64,000 nt of DNA from assembly GCF_014696625.1 (NCBI RefSeq), contig NZ_JACJQL010000007.1, positions 1 to 64,000 of the forward strand, written 5' to 3'. Below the pieces are notes generated by a model. The model did no database searches. It was given only the letters and a program-made list of their open reading frames with translations, and was not told the DNA's origin. The position numbers were made by a program, and so were the translations under genes. Shown here piece by piece: positions 55,093-63,569 of this stretch. Source of the DNA: Nostoc parmelioides FACHB-3921 (lineage in GTDB: Bacteria > Cyanobacteriota > Cyanobacteriia > Cyanobacteriales > Nostocaceae). Within the stretch, counting starts at the first letter, position 1, and each line of letters opens with the position of its first letter.

Positions 55093-55587
55093 TTATAGCA
55101 AGTACCTGGGTGGTGTCAACCAGAACATCTGACTACGACCCACAGGTGAACCTATTTCTGGTAGTTTTAATCCGATCATACCTGCTTTTTTCAGGACTAA
55201 GCTGTCTTTGGCTTCCCCCCATAGGAGAATTTCTGCCCAGTTACTTAAACAAGGCTCATGTCCCACGATCGCAATTTGGGCATTTTCAGGAAAATTTTTG
55301 GGTTTTAACCAATAATCCAGCCAATTAAAGATATTGCCATTGGGTGCAAGATGATTGGATGCTTCTAGCTGACAACTGAGTCCACACGCTAAGAAAATTT
55401 CTGCTGTTTGGCGAGCGCGCATTAACGGGCTAGTGACAATTAAGTCAAATTGCCGTCCCAATTCTAAGAGACGGTGAGCAACTTTCTCAGTTTTTTGTTT
55501 TCCTTCCTTGGTAAGCTCTCGCTCCTCATCTTTTATACCTGTTTTTTGTTCTTCCGCAATGCCATGACGAATTAGGTAAAGTTCCAT
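55093..55587 (-). CDS. sixA: Phosphohistidine phosphatase SixA
   Basis: A 164-residue histidine phosphatase superfamily protein with LIRHGIAEE (RHG with catalytic His8) and VGHEPCLSNW (second His). SPLMRARQTAEIF binds phosphate. It is the same length as E. coli SixA (161), which dephosphorylates phospho-histidine of ArcB and the PtsO/nitrogen phosphotransferase chain. In cyanobacteria the partner is unknown. ATG 55587, divergent from the IPT gene. Confidence 0.9.
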   Translation of the reverse strand: MELYLIRHGIAEEQKTGIKDEERELTKEGKQKTEKVAHRLLELGRQFDLIVTSPLMRARQTAEIFLACGLSCQLEASNHLAPNGNIFNWLDYWLKPKNFPENAQIAIVGHEPCLSNWAEILLWGEAKDSLVLKKAGMIGLKLPEIGSPVGRSQMFWLTPPRYLL

Positions 55588-55853
55588 ATTTTTAGGCGTG
55601 ATTCATCGCCATCCATATCTTGTAGTACCTAAGAAATACTAATAATTATATTTTACTCTGGCATACGTAATTACAACACCTGTGACTTTACTAGTCTCTA
55701 TCATGTATCATTTAAAATTTAATTTTTATTTCAGTATTAATACTGGATTTTCTGATATGCAGAACGAAATTACCGTAAATATGTCATGTTCATTGCCAGT
55801 TTCTTCCCTTAAGCTCATGGCACAAAACTTCACAGAGTTAAGTATAAACCCTC

Positions 55854-56570
55854 ATGCAGTTACATATAATTCTTGGCCCAACTAGCGTAGGTAAGACAGA
55901 TCGCTCCGTTGTTTTAGCCAAACAAACCAAAGCTCCAGTGATTGTACTAGATCGCATCCAGATTTATCAGGAACTAGCAACTGGTAGCGGCAGGCCACTG
56001 ATTGACGAACTTGAGGGAACGACTCGGATATATCTTGAAGAACGTCAGCTAGCAGACGGTAATCTGAATGCACTTGAGTCGTTATCGTTGGCTTTGCAGC
56101 ACATCGACCGGCTCTCATCACAACATAAATTGCTGATTCTTGAGGGAGGATCGATATCACTCTGCACAGCTTTATGGAAGAGCGGGATTTTAGAAAATTA
56201 TCAAACCACTATTGAATACATAACAGTCGAGAACGAGGAACTTTATCAAAGTCGATTGTGGAGGCGTATGCAGAATGCACTGATATCGAATCCCCGACGA
56301 CCATCACTTATAGAAGAACTGTCCAGGGTATGGCAAGATCCTCACAAATTGGCATTTGTACAAACAGTGGTTGGCTATGATGTATTGATATACTGGTGCC
56401 AAAAATATGATCTCTCGCCAGATAAAATGTGGAAAAGTTTTCAAGATAATTCTTTTTACATTAATCTAATACAAGAGATGTTTTTAGCTTACATACAGTA
56501 CTCACAAGACCAACGTAAAGTTTTTGATCAGCTTGTAGTCGAATATAAACAAAAAATCCTTGTTTGCTAG
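55854..56570 (+). CDS. ipt: Adenylate dimethylallyltransferase (cytokinin isopentenyltransferase)
   Basis: A 238-residue enzyme of the bacterial Ipt/Tzs/FAS4 family that transfers an isopentenyl group from DMAPP to AMP, the first step of cytokinin synthesis. P-loop GPTSVGKT lies at 8-15, the essential D33 is in IVLDRIQIYQELATGSGRP, then EGTTRIYLEER and LILEGGSIS. All match the Agrobacterium enzyme order, and the length matches. It is not the tRNA-modifying MiaA, which is about 300 residues with a different C-terminal zinc region. No LOG-like or other cytokinin gene is in this window. The downstream gene is a GGDEF-EAL protein. Confidence 0.85.
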   Translation: MQLHIILGPTSVGKTDRSVVLAKQTKAPVIVLDRIQIYQELATGSGRPLIDELEGTTRIYLEERQLADGNLNALESLSLALQHIDRLSSQHKLLILEGGSISLCTALWKSGILENYQTTIEYITVENEELYQSRLWRRMQNALISNPRRPSLIEELSRVWQDPHKLAFVQTVVGYDVLIYWCQKYDLSPDKMWKSFQDNSFYINLIQEMFLAYIQYSQDQRKVFDQLVVEYKQKILVC

Positions 56571-56897
56571 CGCCGTAACCTTTTAAATGGTTCTAATGCT
56601 TCTATTCGCCCACAGAAAATAAATAAGATAACAAAATTTTTATCGGTTGCCAGTCAAAATCAATCAGACCCAAATTGTAAAAATCAAAAATCAGAATTAG
56701 GAATTTCAGTCAGCCTTTCAGGGGTATCAAGGAGTAAGAGTTTTCAATATTGATACTCTTACTTCCTCACATTTTCACTGCCTGTGCTATTCTTTGTCCT
56801 AGAGTTTGGCAGACTGTTGTTATCATTTCATTACAAAGACGAAAGTTTTGAGTGACCTTATATTGGATATGGGGAGGCAACACGGAGCGTCATCTGC
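56571..56897. other. Intergenic region between ipt and the GGDEF-EAL gene
   Basis: 327 bases. The frame of the next gene continues upstream through an in-frame TGA (56853-56855) with weak PAC-like residues just before ATG 56898. This may be the remnant of a longer N terminus. No other gene or RNA seen. Confidence 0.5.
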
Positions 56898-58655
56898 ATG
56901 ACAGGCATCAGTGAAGATATTACTGACGGCAATCAAGCTGAAGCGGCACTGCGTGAAAGTGAAGCTAAATTCCGTTCGCTGATTCAAAATAGCTCTGACA
57001 TCATTGGTATTTTTGAACCAGATGGAACGATTCGCTACGAAAGTCCATCTGTTGAAAGAATTCTAGGATATAAACCAGAAGAACTAGTCGGTAAAAACGC
57101 TTTTGAGTTTATTCATCCCGATGATATTGCTGGTAGTTCGGAAAGCTTTAGTTACTTAATACAAAATTTAGGCGCGACTGTACTAGTAGAGTCGCGTTTT
57201 CGACGCAAAGATGGTTCGTGGTGTTTTCTCGAATCGACTGGTAGTAATCTTTTGGCGGAGCCATCTGTGAAGGGCATAGTGATTAATTCTCGTGATATTA
57301 CTGATCGCAAGTTAGCAGAAGAGCGATTAGTTCATGATGCCCTACATGATGTACTAACAGGGTTGCCAAATAGAGTCTTATTCATAGACCGCTTAAGACG
57401 TGCAGTTGAGTATGCAAAACGATATTCGGATCATCTGTTTGCTGTACTGTTTCTCGACTTGGATCGCTTCAAGTTTATCAACGACAGCCTGGGACACACA
57501 ATTGGCGACCAATTACTGGTGATTATTGCTCAAAGGCTAATAGAGTGTCTGCGACCTACAGATATAGCTGCACGTTTCGGTGGAGATGAATTCATCATTC
57601 TGCTGGAAGGCATTCAAGACATTAGTGACACCGTGCGTGTGGTTGAGCGAATACAGGAGAAATTGTTAGTTCCGGTGGTTCTAAGTGGCCATGAAATTTT
57701 TACCACAGCTAGTATCGGTATTAGCTTGAGCGCCACAGGTTACAAGCAACCAGAAGACCTTTTACGTAACGCCGATATCGCAATGTACCGAGCTAAAGCG
57801 CGTGGTAAAGCGTGTTACGAAATATTTAATAGTGATATGCACGTTCAGATAGTGGAACGTTTGCAGCGAGAAAACGACTTACGTAAAGCAATTGAACGTC
57901 ATGAGTTCCTAGTTTACTATCAGCCTATTGTGTCACTCACAACCGGAAGAATTACTGGTTTTGAAGCCCTTGTACGTTGGTTACATCCAGAACAGGGAAT
58001 TATGTTTCCGGAGGAGTTTATGCCAATCGCCCAAGAAACCGGGTTGATTATCCCGATTGATGCCTGGGTATTGCGTGAGGCGTGTCGTCAGACAAGGCAG
58101 TGGCAGGAACAGATTCCCTCCCAATCAGCAAATTTACATAAGCAGCCTTTGAGCATCAGTATTAATCTTTGTAGTTCCCGATTCAGCCAAAAAAAGCTGC
58201 TGGAGGAGATTAATCAGGTACTACAAGACACTGGTTTAGATGCACAGAGTTTGAAATTGGAAATTACAGAAAGTGTAATTATGGAAAATGGGGAAAATGC
58301 CACTACTATGCTCAATCAATTGAGAAATTTAGGCATTGAATTGGCAATTGATGATTTCGGTACAGGATATTCCTCATTAGGTCGTCTCCATAATTTTCCG
58401 ATTAATGGATTAAAGATTGATCAGTCTTTTGTCAGTGGGAGAGGTGTAGAAGCAGGCAATTTACACATTGTGGAGACTATAGTTACCCTCTCTAACAAAC
58501 TGGGTGTGGATGTAACAGCCGAGGGGGTGGAAACACCAGCGCAACTACAAAGGCTGAGAGAGTTGAAATGTGAATATGGTCAGGGATACTTTTTCTCGGA
58601 ACCATTGGATAGCGATTCGGCAAAGGCGTTAATTATGAGCAATCCCCAATGGTAG
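56898..58655 (+). CDS. PAS-GGDEF-EAL cyclic-di-GMP protein, possibly 5'-truncated
   Basis: A 585-residue protein. The N terminus starts directly in a PAC-like tail (GISEDITDGNQAEAALRESE). A PAS domain follows at about 20-140 (SLIQNSSDIIGIFEPDG, ending SRDITDRKLAEE). The GGDEF domain is active-type, GGDEF at 228-232 with an I-site RPTD at 219-222. The EAL domain keeps EAL (356-358) and the DDFGTGYSSLGRL loop. It could both make and degrade c-di-GMP. The abrupt PAC start, with an in-frame stop upstream at 56853, suggests loss of an N-terminal sensor domain. Confidence 0.88.
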   Translation: MTGISEDITDGNQAEAALRESEAKFRSLIQNSSDIIGIFEPDGTIRYESPSVERILGYKPEELVGKNAFEFIHPDDIAGSSESFSYLIQNLGATVLVESRFRRKDGSWCFLESTGSNLLAEPSVKGIVINSRDITDRKLAEERLVHDALHDVLTGLPNRVLFIDRLRRAVEYAKRYSDHLFAVLFLDLDRFKFINDSLGHTIGDQLLVIIAQRLIECLRPTDIAARFGGDEFIILLEGIQDISDTVRVVERIQEKLLVPVVLSGHEIFTTASIGISLSATGYKQPEDLLRNADIAMYRAKARGKACYEIFNSDMHVQIVERLQRENDLRKAIERHEFLVYYQPIVSLTTGRITGFEALVRWLHPEQGIMFPEEFMPIAQETGLIIPIDAWVLREACRQTRQWQEQIPSQSANLHKQPLSISINLCSSRFSQKKLLEEINQVLQDTGLDAQSLKLEITESVIMENGENATTMLNQLRNLGIELAIDDFGTGYSSLGRLHNFPINGLKIDQSFVSGRGVEAGNLHIVETIVTLSNKLGVDVTAEGVETPAQLQRLRELKCEYGQGYFFSEPLDSDSAKALIMSNPQW

Positions 58656-58812
58656 ACATGATTTTTAGGCGATCGCTCTAAAGCCATTATGCTAATGAGT
58701 ACTGTTTTGGATAATAAGCTTCTGCCGTTAGCACTGATGCAAATTATACGATTTATAGACAATCTCAGGTAAGATCAATACTCTGATGACTGTAGAGAGG
58801 GAGATATTCGCC

Positions 58813-59532
58813 TTGGCTACTCTTGGGGTAAACATTGACCATATCGCTACCATTCGCCAAGCGCGGCGGACGGTGGAGCCAGACCCTGTGGCGGCGGCGG
58901 TGCTGGCAGAATTAGGTGGTGCTGATGGCATCACAGTACATCTACGGGAAGACCGTAGGCATATCCAAGACCGGGATGTACAACTGTTGCGCCAAACTGT
59001 GCGTACTCACCTGAATTTAGAAATGGCTGCTACAGACGAAATGGTGGGAATAGCCCTTGACATTAAACCCGATTATGTGACATTGGTTCCCGAAAAACGG
59101 GAAGAAGTCACCACAGAGGGTGGTCTAGATATTGTTGGGCAAATTGCTAGAATAGGTGAAGTCGTAAGTAAATTGCAGAATGCTGCCATTCCTGTGAGCT
59201 TGTTTATTGATGCTGAACCGTCACAAATAGAAGCATCTGTCAAGGTACAAGCAAAGTTTATTGAACTACACACTGGCAGGTATGCTGAGGCGATCGATGA
59301 GACTAGTCGTCAGCAAGAGCTAGCATTTTTAGCCGCAGGGTGTGAACAAGCGATTAAAGCCGGACTACGAGTCAACGCTGGTCATGGACTCACCTACTGG
59401 AACGTTTACCCCGTGGCTGCACTTCCAGGGATGGAAGAACTCAATATTGGTCACACCATTATCAGCCGAGCGGCTTTAGTGGGAATAGAAAGAGCTGTTC
59501 GGGAAATGAAACAGGCAATAAGAGGGGTGTAG
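58813..59532 (+). CDS. pdxJ: Pyridoxine 5'-phosphate synthase
   Basis: A 239-residue TIM-barrel enzyme that makes pyridoxine phosphate from 1-deoxyxylulose-5-phosphate and 3-amino-2-oxopropyl phosphate. Seen: [55 protein letters not shown] and [10 protein letters not shown]. Start: TTG 58813 has GGGAG nine bases earlier and gives the conserved N terminus; ATG 58786 would add nine residues. Upstream 58656-58785 contains a GCGATCGC octamer and no gene. PLP is the cofactor of the dehydratase at 14292. Confidence 0.95.
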   Translation: MATLGVNIDHIATIRQARRTVEPDPVAAAVLAELGGADGITVHLREDRRHIQDRDVQLLRQTVRTHLNLEMAATDEMVGIALDIKPDYVTLVPEKREEVTTEGGLDIVGQIARIGEVVSKLQNAAIPVSLFIDAEPSQIEASVKVQAKFIELHTGRYAEAIDETSRQQELAFLAAGCEQAIKAGLRVNAGHGLTYWNVYPVAALPGMEELNIGHTIISRAALVGIERAVREMKQAIRGV

Positions 59533-59743
59533 GGGTATAGAGGTATAGGGGTTAGTGAAATGATGATTCTTTTGGTAGTCTGAGAGTCATGACTCACTTT
59601 TTTGTAAAAAACCTACATTTGTGAGGAGTACGGACTGGGGAAGAGATCAATAATTTAGCCTCTTATGCCTAATCTTTAATTTTTAGGCTCTGGAGGGGGT
59701 CGCTGCGTAATCTGGAAAATCTGTGGTAATTTGAGAGACTTCT

Positions 59744-60463
59744 ATGAGCGCAACACAATCTAATGACCTTCCACTTTGGGTGCAGGACAGAGACCTGGTA
59801 ATTGCTGAAAGCACTGATGTTCAGTGGCGGTATCAGACTCCTCCAGACTATTCTCGCTCTAAAGAGAATCTTGCCAATGAGAGTACACGCAATCATCTAG
59901 AGGGTACACTGGAGGCTATTGTACAGAACTTAGTCAGAACCTTTGAGATGGAGGTATCTTTTAAAACTGATCCACAGCAATGGTTATCGGTTGTCAACGA
60001 CCAGTTTCGCGTCAGTACTAACGGGGGAGCAGAATTCACAGCAGAAGATGTATCTGCCCAAGGTACTTACAATCTATTTATGGCGGATTCTGAACATTAC
60101 AAAGCATCACAGGAAAGCTTTGAATCATCTGCTAAACTCTTCCATACAACGTTTCCTCAAGGTTTTCCTTGGGAAGTACTGGAAGTCTACTCAGGGCCAC
60201 CAATCGTAACATTCAAATGGCGACACTGGGGACATTTTCAAGGTGCTTACAAAGATTATGCACCAACTGGAGAGACAGTAGAGATCATCGGCTTGAGCGT
60301 TGCTCGTGTCACAGATGACTTAAAAATTATTTCTTTGGAACACTATTTCGACAACACGTTGTTCTTAGATAAGTTAACAGCAGGTGGTAAACAAGCAAAT
60401 AGCAAACCTGAAGGAAAAGGTTGTCCTTTTAGTTCTTGGTTTAAAAAATCTCCCAAGAGTTAG
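59744..60463 (+). CDS. SnoaL-like (NTF2-fold) protein
   Basis: A 239-residue soluble protein with a cone-shaped NTF2/SnoaL pattern: EGTLEAIVQNLVRTFEMEVS, then TFKWRHWGHFQG, GETVEIIGLSVARVTDDLKI and LEHYFDNTLFL. Similar proteins are annotated as pathogenesis-related or ester cyclase-like without known function. A Lys/Ser/Pro tail with C-P-F-S-S-W ends the protein. Its own promoter is upstream in the 59533-59743 gap, which has GGGGTATAGAGG-type repeat at the start. Confidence 0.62.
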   Translation: MSATQSNDLPLWVQDRDLVIAESTDVQWRYQTPPDYSRSKENLANESTRNHLEGTLEAIVQNLVRTFEMEVSFKTDPQQWLSVVNDQFRVSTNGGAEFTAEDVSAQGTYNLFMADSEHYKASQESFESSAKLFHTTFPQGFPWEVLEVYSGPPIVTFKWRHWGHFQGAYKDYAPTGETVEIIGLSVARVTDDLKIISLEHYFDNTLFLDKLTAGGKQANSKPEGKGCPFSSWFKKSPKS

Positions 60464-60590
60464 GGTGTGAGGGTGTAAGGGTGTAAGGGTGTGAGGGTGT
60501 AAGGACAAGAAGGATTTACGTTTAAACCCCCATACCCCTAAACCCCTATACTCCCACACCCCTACACCCCCATACCCCCAATACGGTAAC
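60463..60590. repeat. GGGTGTAA / CCCCTAAA facing tandem repeats
   Basis: AGGGTGTGAGGGTGTAAGGG, then GTGTAAGGGTGTGAGG units face CCCCCATACCCCTAAACCCC, then TATACTCCCACACCCC and CCCCCATACCCCC across AAGAAGGATTTACG. The arms are complementary, and the array begins at the stop codon of the SnoaL-like gene. It could act as that gene's terminator. Confidence 0.7.
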
Positions 60591-60619
60591 CTAAAATTAT
60601 TAGTAACCAGAGGATGAAA

Positions 60620-60949
60620 ATGCAAACATATTATTACGTTTTGGCTAGCCGCCGATTTTTGTTGCAAGAGGAACCTATAGAGGAAGTGCTGAAAGAACGC
60701 ACTCGCCATTACCACGAACAAGAAAAAGAAATTGATTTTTGGTTAGTTCCCCAGCCAGCATTTTTAGAAGCGCCAGAATTCGCAGATATTAAAGCAAAGT
60801 GTCCTCAGCCAGCAGCAGCTATTATCTCTACTAATTCCCAATTTATTACCTGGCTGAAACTGCGGTTAGAGTATGTCGTTACAGGTGAGTTTTCGGCTCC
60901 TTCGGAAACAATTCCTAATCCTTTGGCATCTTTAACCACAGCATCTTAG
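60620..60949 (+). CDS. ycf54: Ycf54 family protein, subunit of Mg-protoporphyrin IX ester cyclase
   Basis: A 109-residue protein matching Ycf54: TYYYVLASRRFLLQEEPIEE, then EKEIDFWLVPQPAFLEA and PAAAIISTNSQFITWLKLRL. Ycf54 is required for full activity or stability of the AcsF cyclase in chlorophyll synthesis. The start is ATG 60620, with AGAGG six bases earlier; ATG 60614 overlaps that site. No chlorophyll gene lies beside it. Confidence 0.9.
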   Translation: MQTYYYVLASRRFLLQEEPIEEVLKERTRHYHEQEKEIDFWLVPQPAFLEAPEFADIKAKCPQPAAAIISTNSQFITWLKLRLEYVVTGEFSAPSETIPNPLASLTTAS

Positions 60950-61103
60950 TTATTTAGTCAAAAGTCAACAGTCAAAAGTGAGATAGTGCGATTCTGTTGT
61001 CTTGGTTTCCTGTTTGCGGTAGCTTCTCCCCAGGAAAAGGGGTTCTCGTAGAGTACTCTTAAGGATCAACAGTTTTGAAATATGGACTTTTGACTATGGA
61101 CTA

Positions 61104-61802
61104 TTGACTAATAACTACATAAAATCTTTTAAAGAATTGATTTATTTATATATTCGTAATTCTGTGCAGAAATTTGCAACTTTACCTAGTGTATTAGGAT
61201 TGGCGATCGCTGGTGCGGGATTGATGGGTAGCATAACTTCTGCAAACGCCCAATCTATTCCTGTATGCCAACCCCCTAGTGCTGGCGAGTATCTGTTATT
61301 GGTAGTCAGTCCGACGGTGGAAAATCGCACACAGTTACGGAATGCTTTACCGAACGAAATTAAAACTACTACCTGCCAATATCTGAATGATACGGTAACG
61401 CGGATAGGCGGGTTTAAAAGAATCGACGATGCTAACCGTTGGGCTAGATATATCAACACCATAGTTGGTTTATCTGCCATCATCACTACACGACCAGGAG
61501 AAGCACCAACTCCTCAACAGCCGACACCTCCCAGGGTTACTTATAATCCCCAAGCTTTAGGTCAAGGATATGCAGTATTGGTGGACTATTTCAACCGTCC
61601 AGAATTAGTCAGTAATGTACAACAAGCTGTAGGGGGTAATGTAGGTTTGGCTTCCTATGGACAACGCCCTTTCCTATTGGCAGTTCATACTACTAACCAA
61701 CAAGAAGCCTACAACACATTGCAAAGGCTCAATGAGCGTGGTTTCTTCGCTGTGTTGGTAGATAGTCGTAATGTAGTATTACTGCGATCGGTTGTGAGGT
61801 GA
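61104..61802 (+). CDS. Secreted protein with SPOR-like repeats, function unknown
   Basis: A 232-residue protein with a signal peptide (SVLGLAIAGAGLMGSITSANAQS), then two halves with a similar strand-helix pattern: GEYLLLVVSPTVENRTQLRN, INTIVGLSAIIT, then GYAVLVDYFNRPELVSNV and FLLAVHTTNQQEAYN. This is typical of SPOR-like folds. A Pro-rich linker joins them. Start uncertain: TTG 61104 lies in the heptamer repeat (CTATTGACTA), while GTG 61164 directly precedes the signal peptide and would give 212 residues. Peptidoglycan binding is only a possibility. Confidence 0.7.
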   Translation: MTNNYIKSFKELIYLYIRNSVQKFATLPSVLGLAIAGAGLMGSITSANAQSIPVCQPPSAGEYLLLVVSPTVENRTQLRNALPNEIKTTTCQYLNDTVTRIGGFKRIDDANRWARYINTIVGLSAIITTRPGEAPTPQQPTPPRVTYNPQALGQGYAVLVDYFNRPELVSNVQQAVGGNVGLASYGQRPFLLAVHTTNQQEAYNTLQRLNERGFFAVLVDSRNVVLLRSVVR

Positions 61803-61808
61803 TGGTCG

Positions 61809-61915
61809 TTTCAATGTTGACTGTTGACTGTTGAATGATGACTGTTGACTGTTGACTATTGACTATTGACTGTTGACTGTTGACTGTTGACTATTAACTA
61901 TTGACTATTAACTAT
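61809..61915. repeat. Long TGTTGAC/TATTGAC heptamer array
   Basis: About 14 consecutive or near-consecutive heptamers (TGTTGAC, TATTGAC, TATTAAC) over 107 bases, each differing by one base or none. It runs into the 3' end of the following minus-strand gene and forms its last codons. It is the typical heptamer repeat of this genome in its longest form here. Confidence 0.88.
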
Positions 61916-62368
61916 AAATAAAGCCCTAGCTAGCCAGGAAATGGTTACACCCAAAGCTGAACCTGCTATTACTTGCACGGGTGTGTGTCCTAACAATTCT
62001 TTTAGCCTGTCTTGGCTAAAGTCTGGCTTTTCATGAAATAACTCATCAATCATTTGATTGAGAATACGGGCTTGCTTACCCGCAGCTTGGCGTACTCCTG
62101 CTGCATCGTACATAACAATGATGGCGAAAACAGTAGCCAAAGCAAAGTCTGGTGATGCCCAGCCAAGAGTTTGTCCGACACCTGCGGCTAGAGATGTTAC
62201 CAAGGCTGAGTGGGCGCTTGGCATACCACCGGTGGTTACCAAAACGCGCACATTCAATTTACGATTTTTAATTAGCTCAACAAATAGCTTTAAAGCTTGA
62301 GCGACAAAACAAGCTACCAGAGCAACCAGCAGCACCCGGTTGTCTAAAATTTCGCCTATGTCCTGCAT
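61898..62368 (-). CDS. Divergent PAP2 / DUF212 membrane phosphatase-like protein
   Basis: A 156-residue protein with DUF212 (acidic PAP2-like) features: VALVACFVAQALKLFVELIK, TGGMPSAHSALVTSLAAGVG (the P-S-x-H-S motif of phosphatases) and DAAGVRQAAGKQARILN. Three to four helices. The C-terminal residues IVNSQ and TAG are encoded in the heptamer array at 61809-61915, so the original end may have been replaced. Substrate unknown. Confidence 0.83.
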   Translation of the reverse strand: MQDIGEILDNRVLLVALVACFVAQALKLFVELIKNRKLNVRVLVTTGGMPSAHSALVTSLAAGVGQTLGWASPDFALATVFAIIVMYDAAGVRQAAGKQARILNQMIDELFHEKPDFSQDRLKELLGHTPVQVIAGSALGVTISWLARALFIVNSQ

Positions 62369-62491
62369 GGTGTTTTGGTTTGATTGGTCAATATTAGCAG
62401 TAGTTGTTAGTTGTCGGTTGTCAGTGGTAATTATTTTTACTGTCTTCCGTCTGTATATACTTGGGAGTCAACACAACAACTAGATGTTTGT

Positions 62492-63421
62492 TTAGTGATT
62501 GCGGCTAGTGATGAAGTGAGCGATCGCTTTCAGGGGCTGTGCATCTTCTCCAAATGGTTCTAGTTCTGCACAAGCTGCTTCAATTAGCTGTTGGGCTTTG
62601 AGCCGTGATTGTTCAATTCCCCACAGGCTAGGATAGGTGACTTTCTTCGCTAAAAGGTCTTTACCCGCAGTCTTGCCTAATTGCTCTTGAGTAGAAGTGA
62701 TATCCAGAATATCATCGATGATTTGAAATGCTAGCCCAATATTTTGAGAATACCGTGAGAGTCTTTGTACATCTTCTGATGATGCCCCAGCTAAAATGCC
62801 ACCGCAGACCACACAAGCTTCTAGAAGCGCTGCTGTTTTGTGATTATGAATAAAATTGAGTGTTTCTAAGGAAATATCTGATTTCCCTTCTGATTCTAAG
62901 TCAACTACTTGACCCCCAACCAAGCCAGCAGCTCCCAATGCTCGTCCTAAACGGGCTACTACTTGCAATACTCGGTCTCTAGGCACACTTTCAGGAGTGC
63001 GGATAGCGACAAACTCAAAAGCGTAGGCTAATAAGCCATCTCCCGCCAAAATCGCAATATCATCACCATATACCTTGTGATTTGTCAGCATACCACGGCG
63101 GTAATCGTCGTTATCCATTGCTGGCAAGTCGTCGTGAATCAAAGACATGGTGTGGATCATTTCCACAGCGCAAGCTGTTGGCATAGCTATTTCGATTGTC
63201 CCACCCATCATTTCCGAGGTAGCCAGACAGAGAATGGGACGCAGGCGCTTACCTCCAGCTAATAGGGAGTAGCGCATTGATTCATAAATTTTTTCTGGAT
63301 AAATGACAGGTATGGCTGCATCCAAAGCAGCTTCACAAAGTTTTTGCCGCTCTTTAAGATAAGCTACTAGGTTAAATTTGGCTTCCTCTGACATCTTCTG
63401 GAGGTTATCAGCTGCTACCAT
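62492..63421 (-). CDS. crtE: Geranylgeranyl diphosphate synthase (short-chain prenyltransferase)
   Basis: A 309-residue polyprenyl synthase with both aspartate-rich motifs, DDLPAMDND (first) and DDILD (second), and GGKRLRPIL. The insertion in the first motif (DD-x4-D type) is that of bacterial type II GGPP/FPP synthases. It supplies C20 for carotenoids, chlorophyll and tocopherol (compare the cyclase at 29068). ATG 63421. The 68 bases upstream are AT-rich. folD follows upstream on the same strand. Confidence 0.92.
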   Translation of the reverse strand: MVAADNLQKMSEEAKFNLVAYLKERQKLCEAALDAAIPVIYPEKIYESMRYSLLAGGKRLRPILCLATSEMMGGTIEIAMPTACAVEMIHTMSLIHDDLPAMDNDDYRRGMLTNHKVYGDDIAILAGDGLLAYAFEFVAIRTPESVPRDRVLQVVARLGRALGAAGLVGGQVVDLESEGKSDISLETLNFIHNHKTAALLEACVVCGGILAGASSEDVQRLSRYSQNIGLAFQIIDDILDITSTQEQLGKTAGKDLLAKKVTYPSLWGIEQSRLKAQQLIEAACAELEPFGEDAQPLKAIAHFITSRNH

Positions 63422-63569
63422 TCTTAGATTTCCTTAAATTTTTTACTTTTGGCTGTTTATCATACACGTCACAATTTTAAGATGCTCTGGAGCTGAAAGA
63501 TTAACTCATACTTGAGTAATCATCAAAGATGGATGATAAATGATGATTTATGTTACGATTCGTAATTTT

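Noticed and set aside
61809..61915. Regularly spaced repeats resembling a small CRISPR array
   Set aside because: The unit is only 7 bases with no unique spacers; it is a heptamer tandem repeat.
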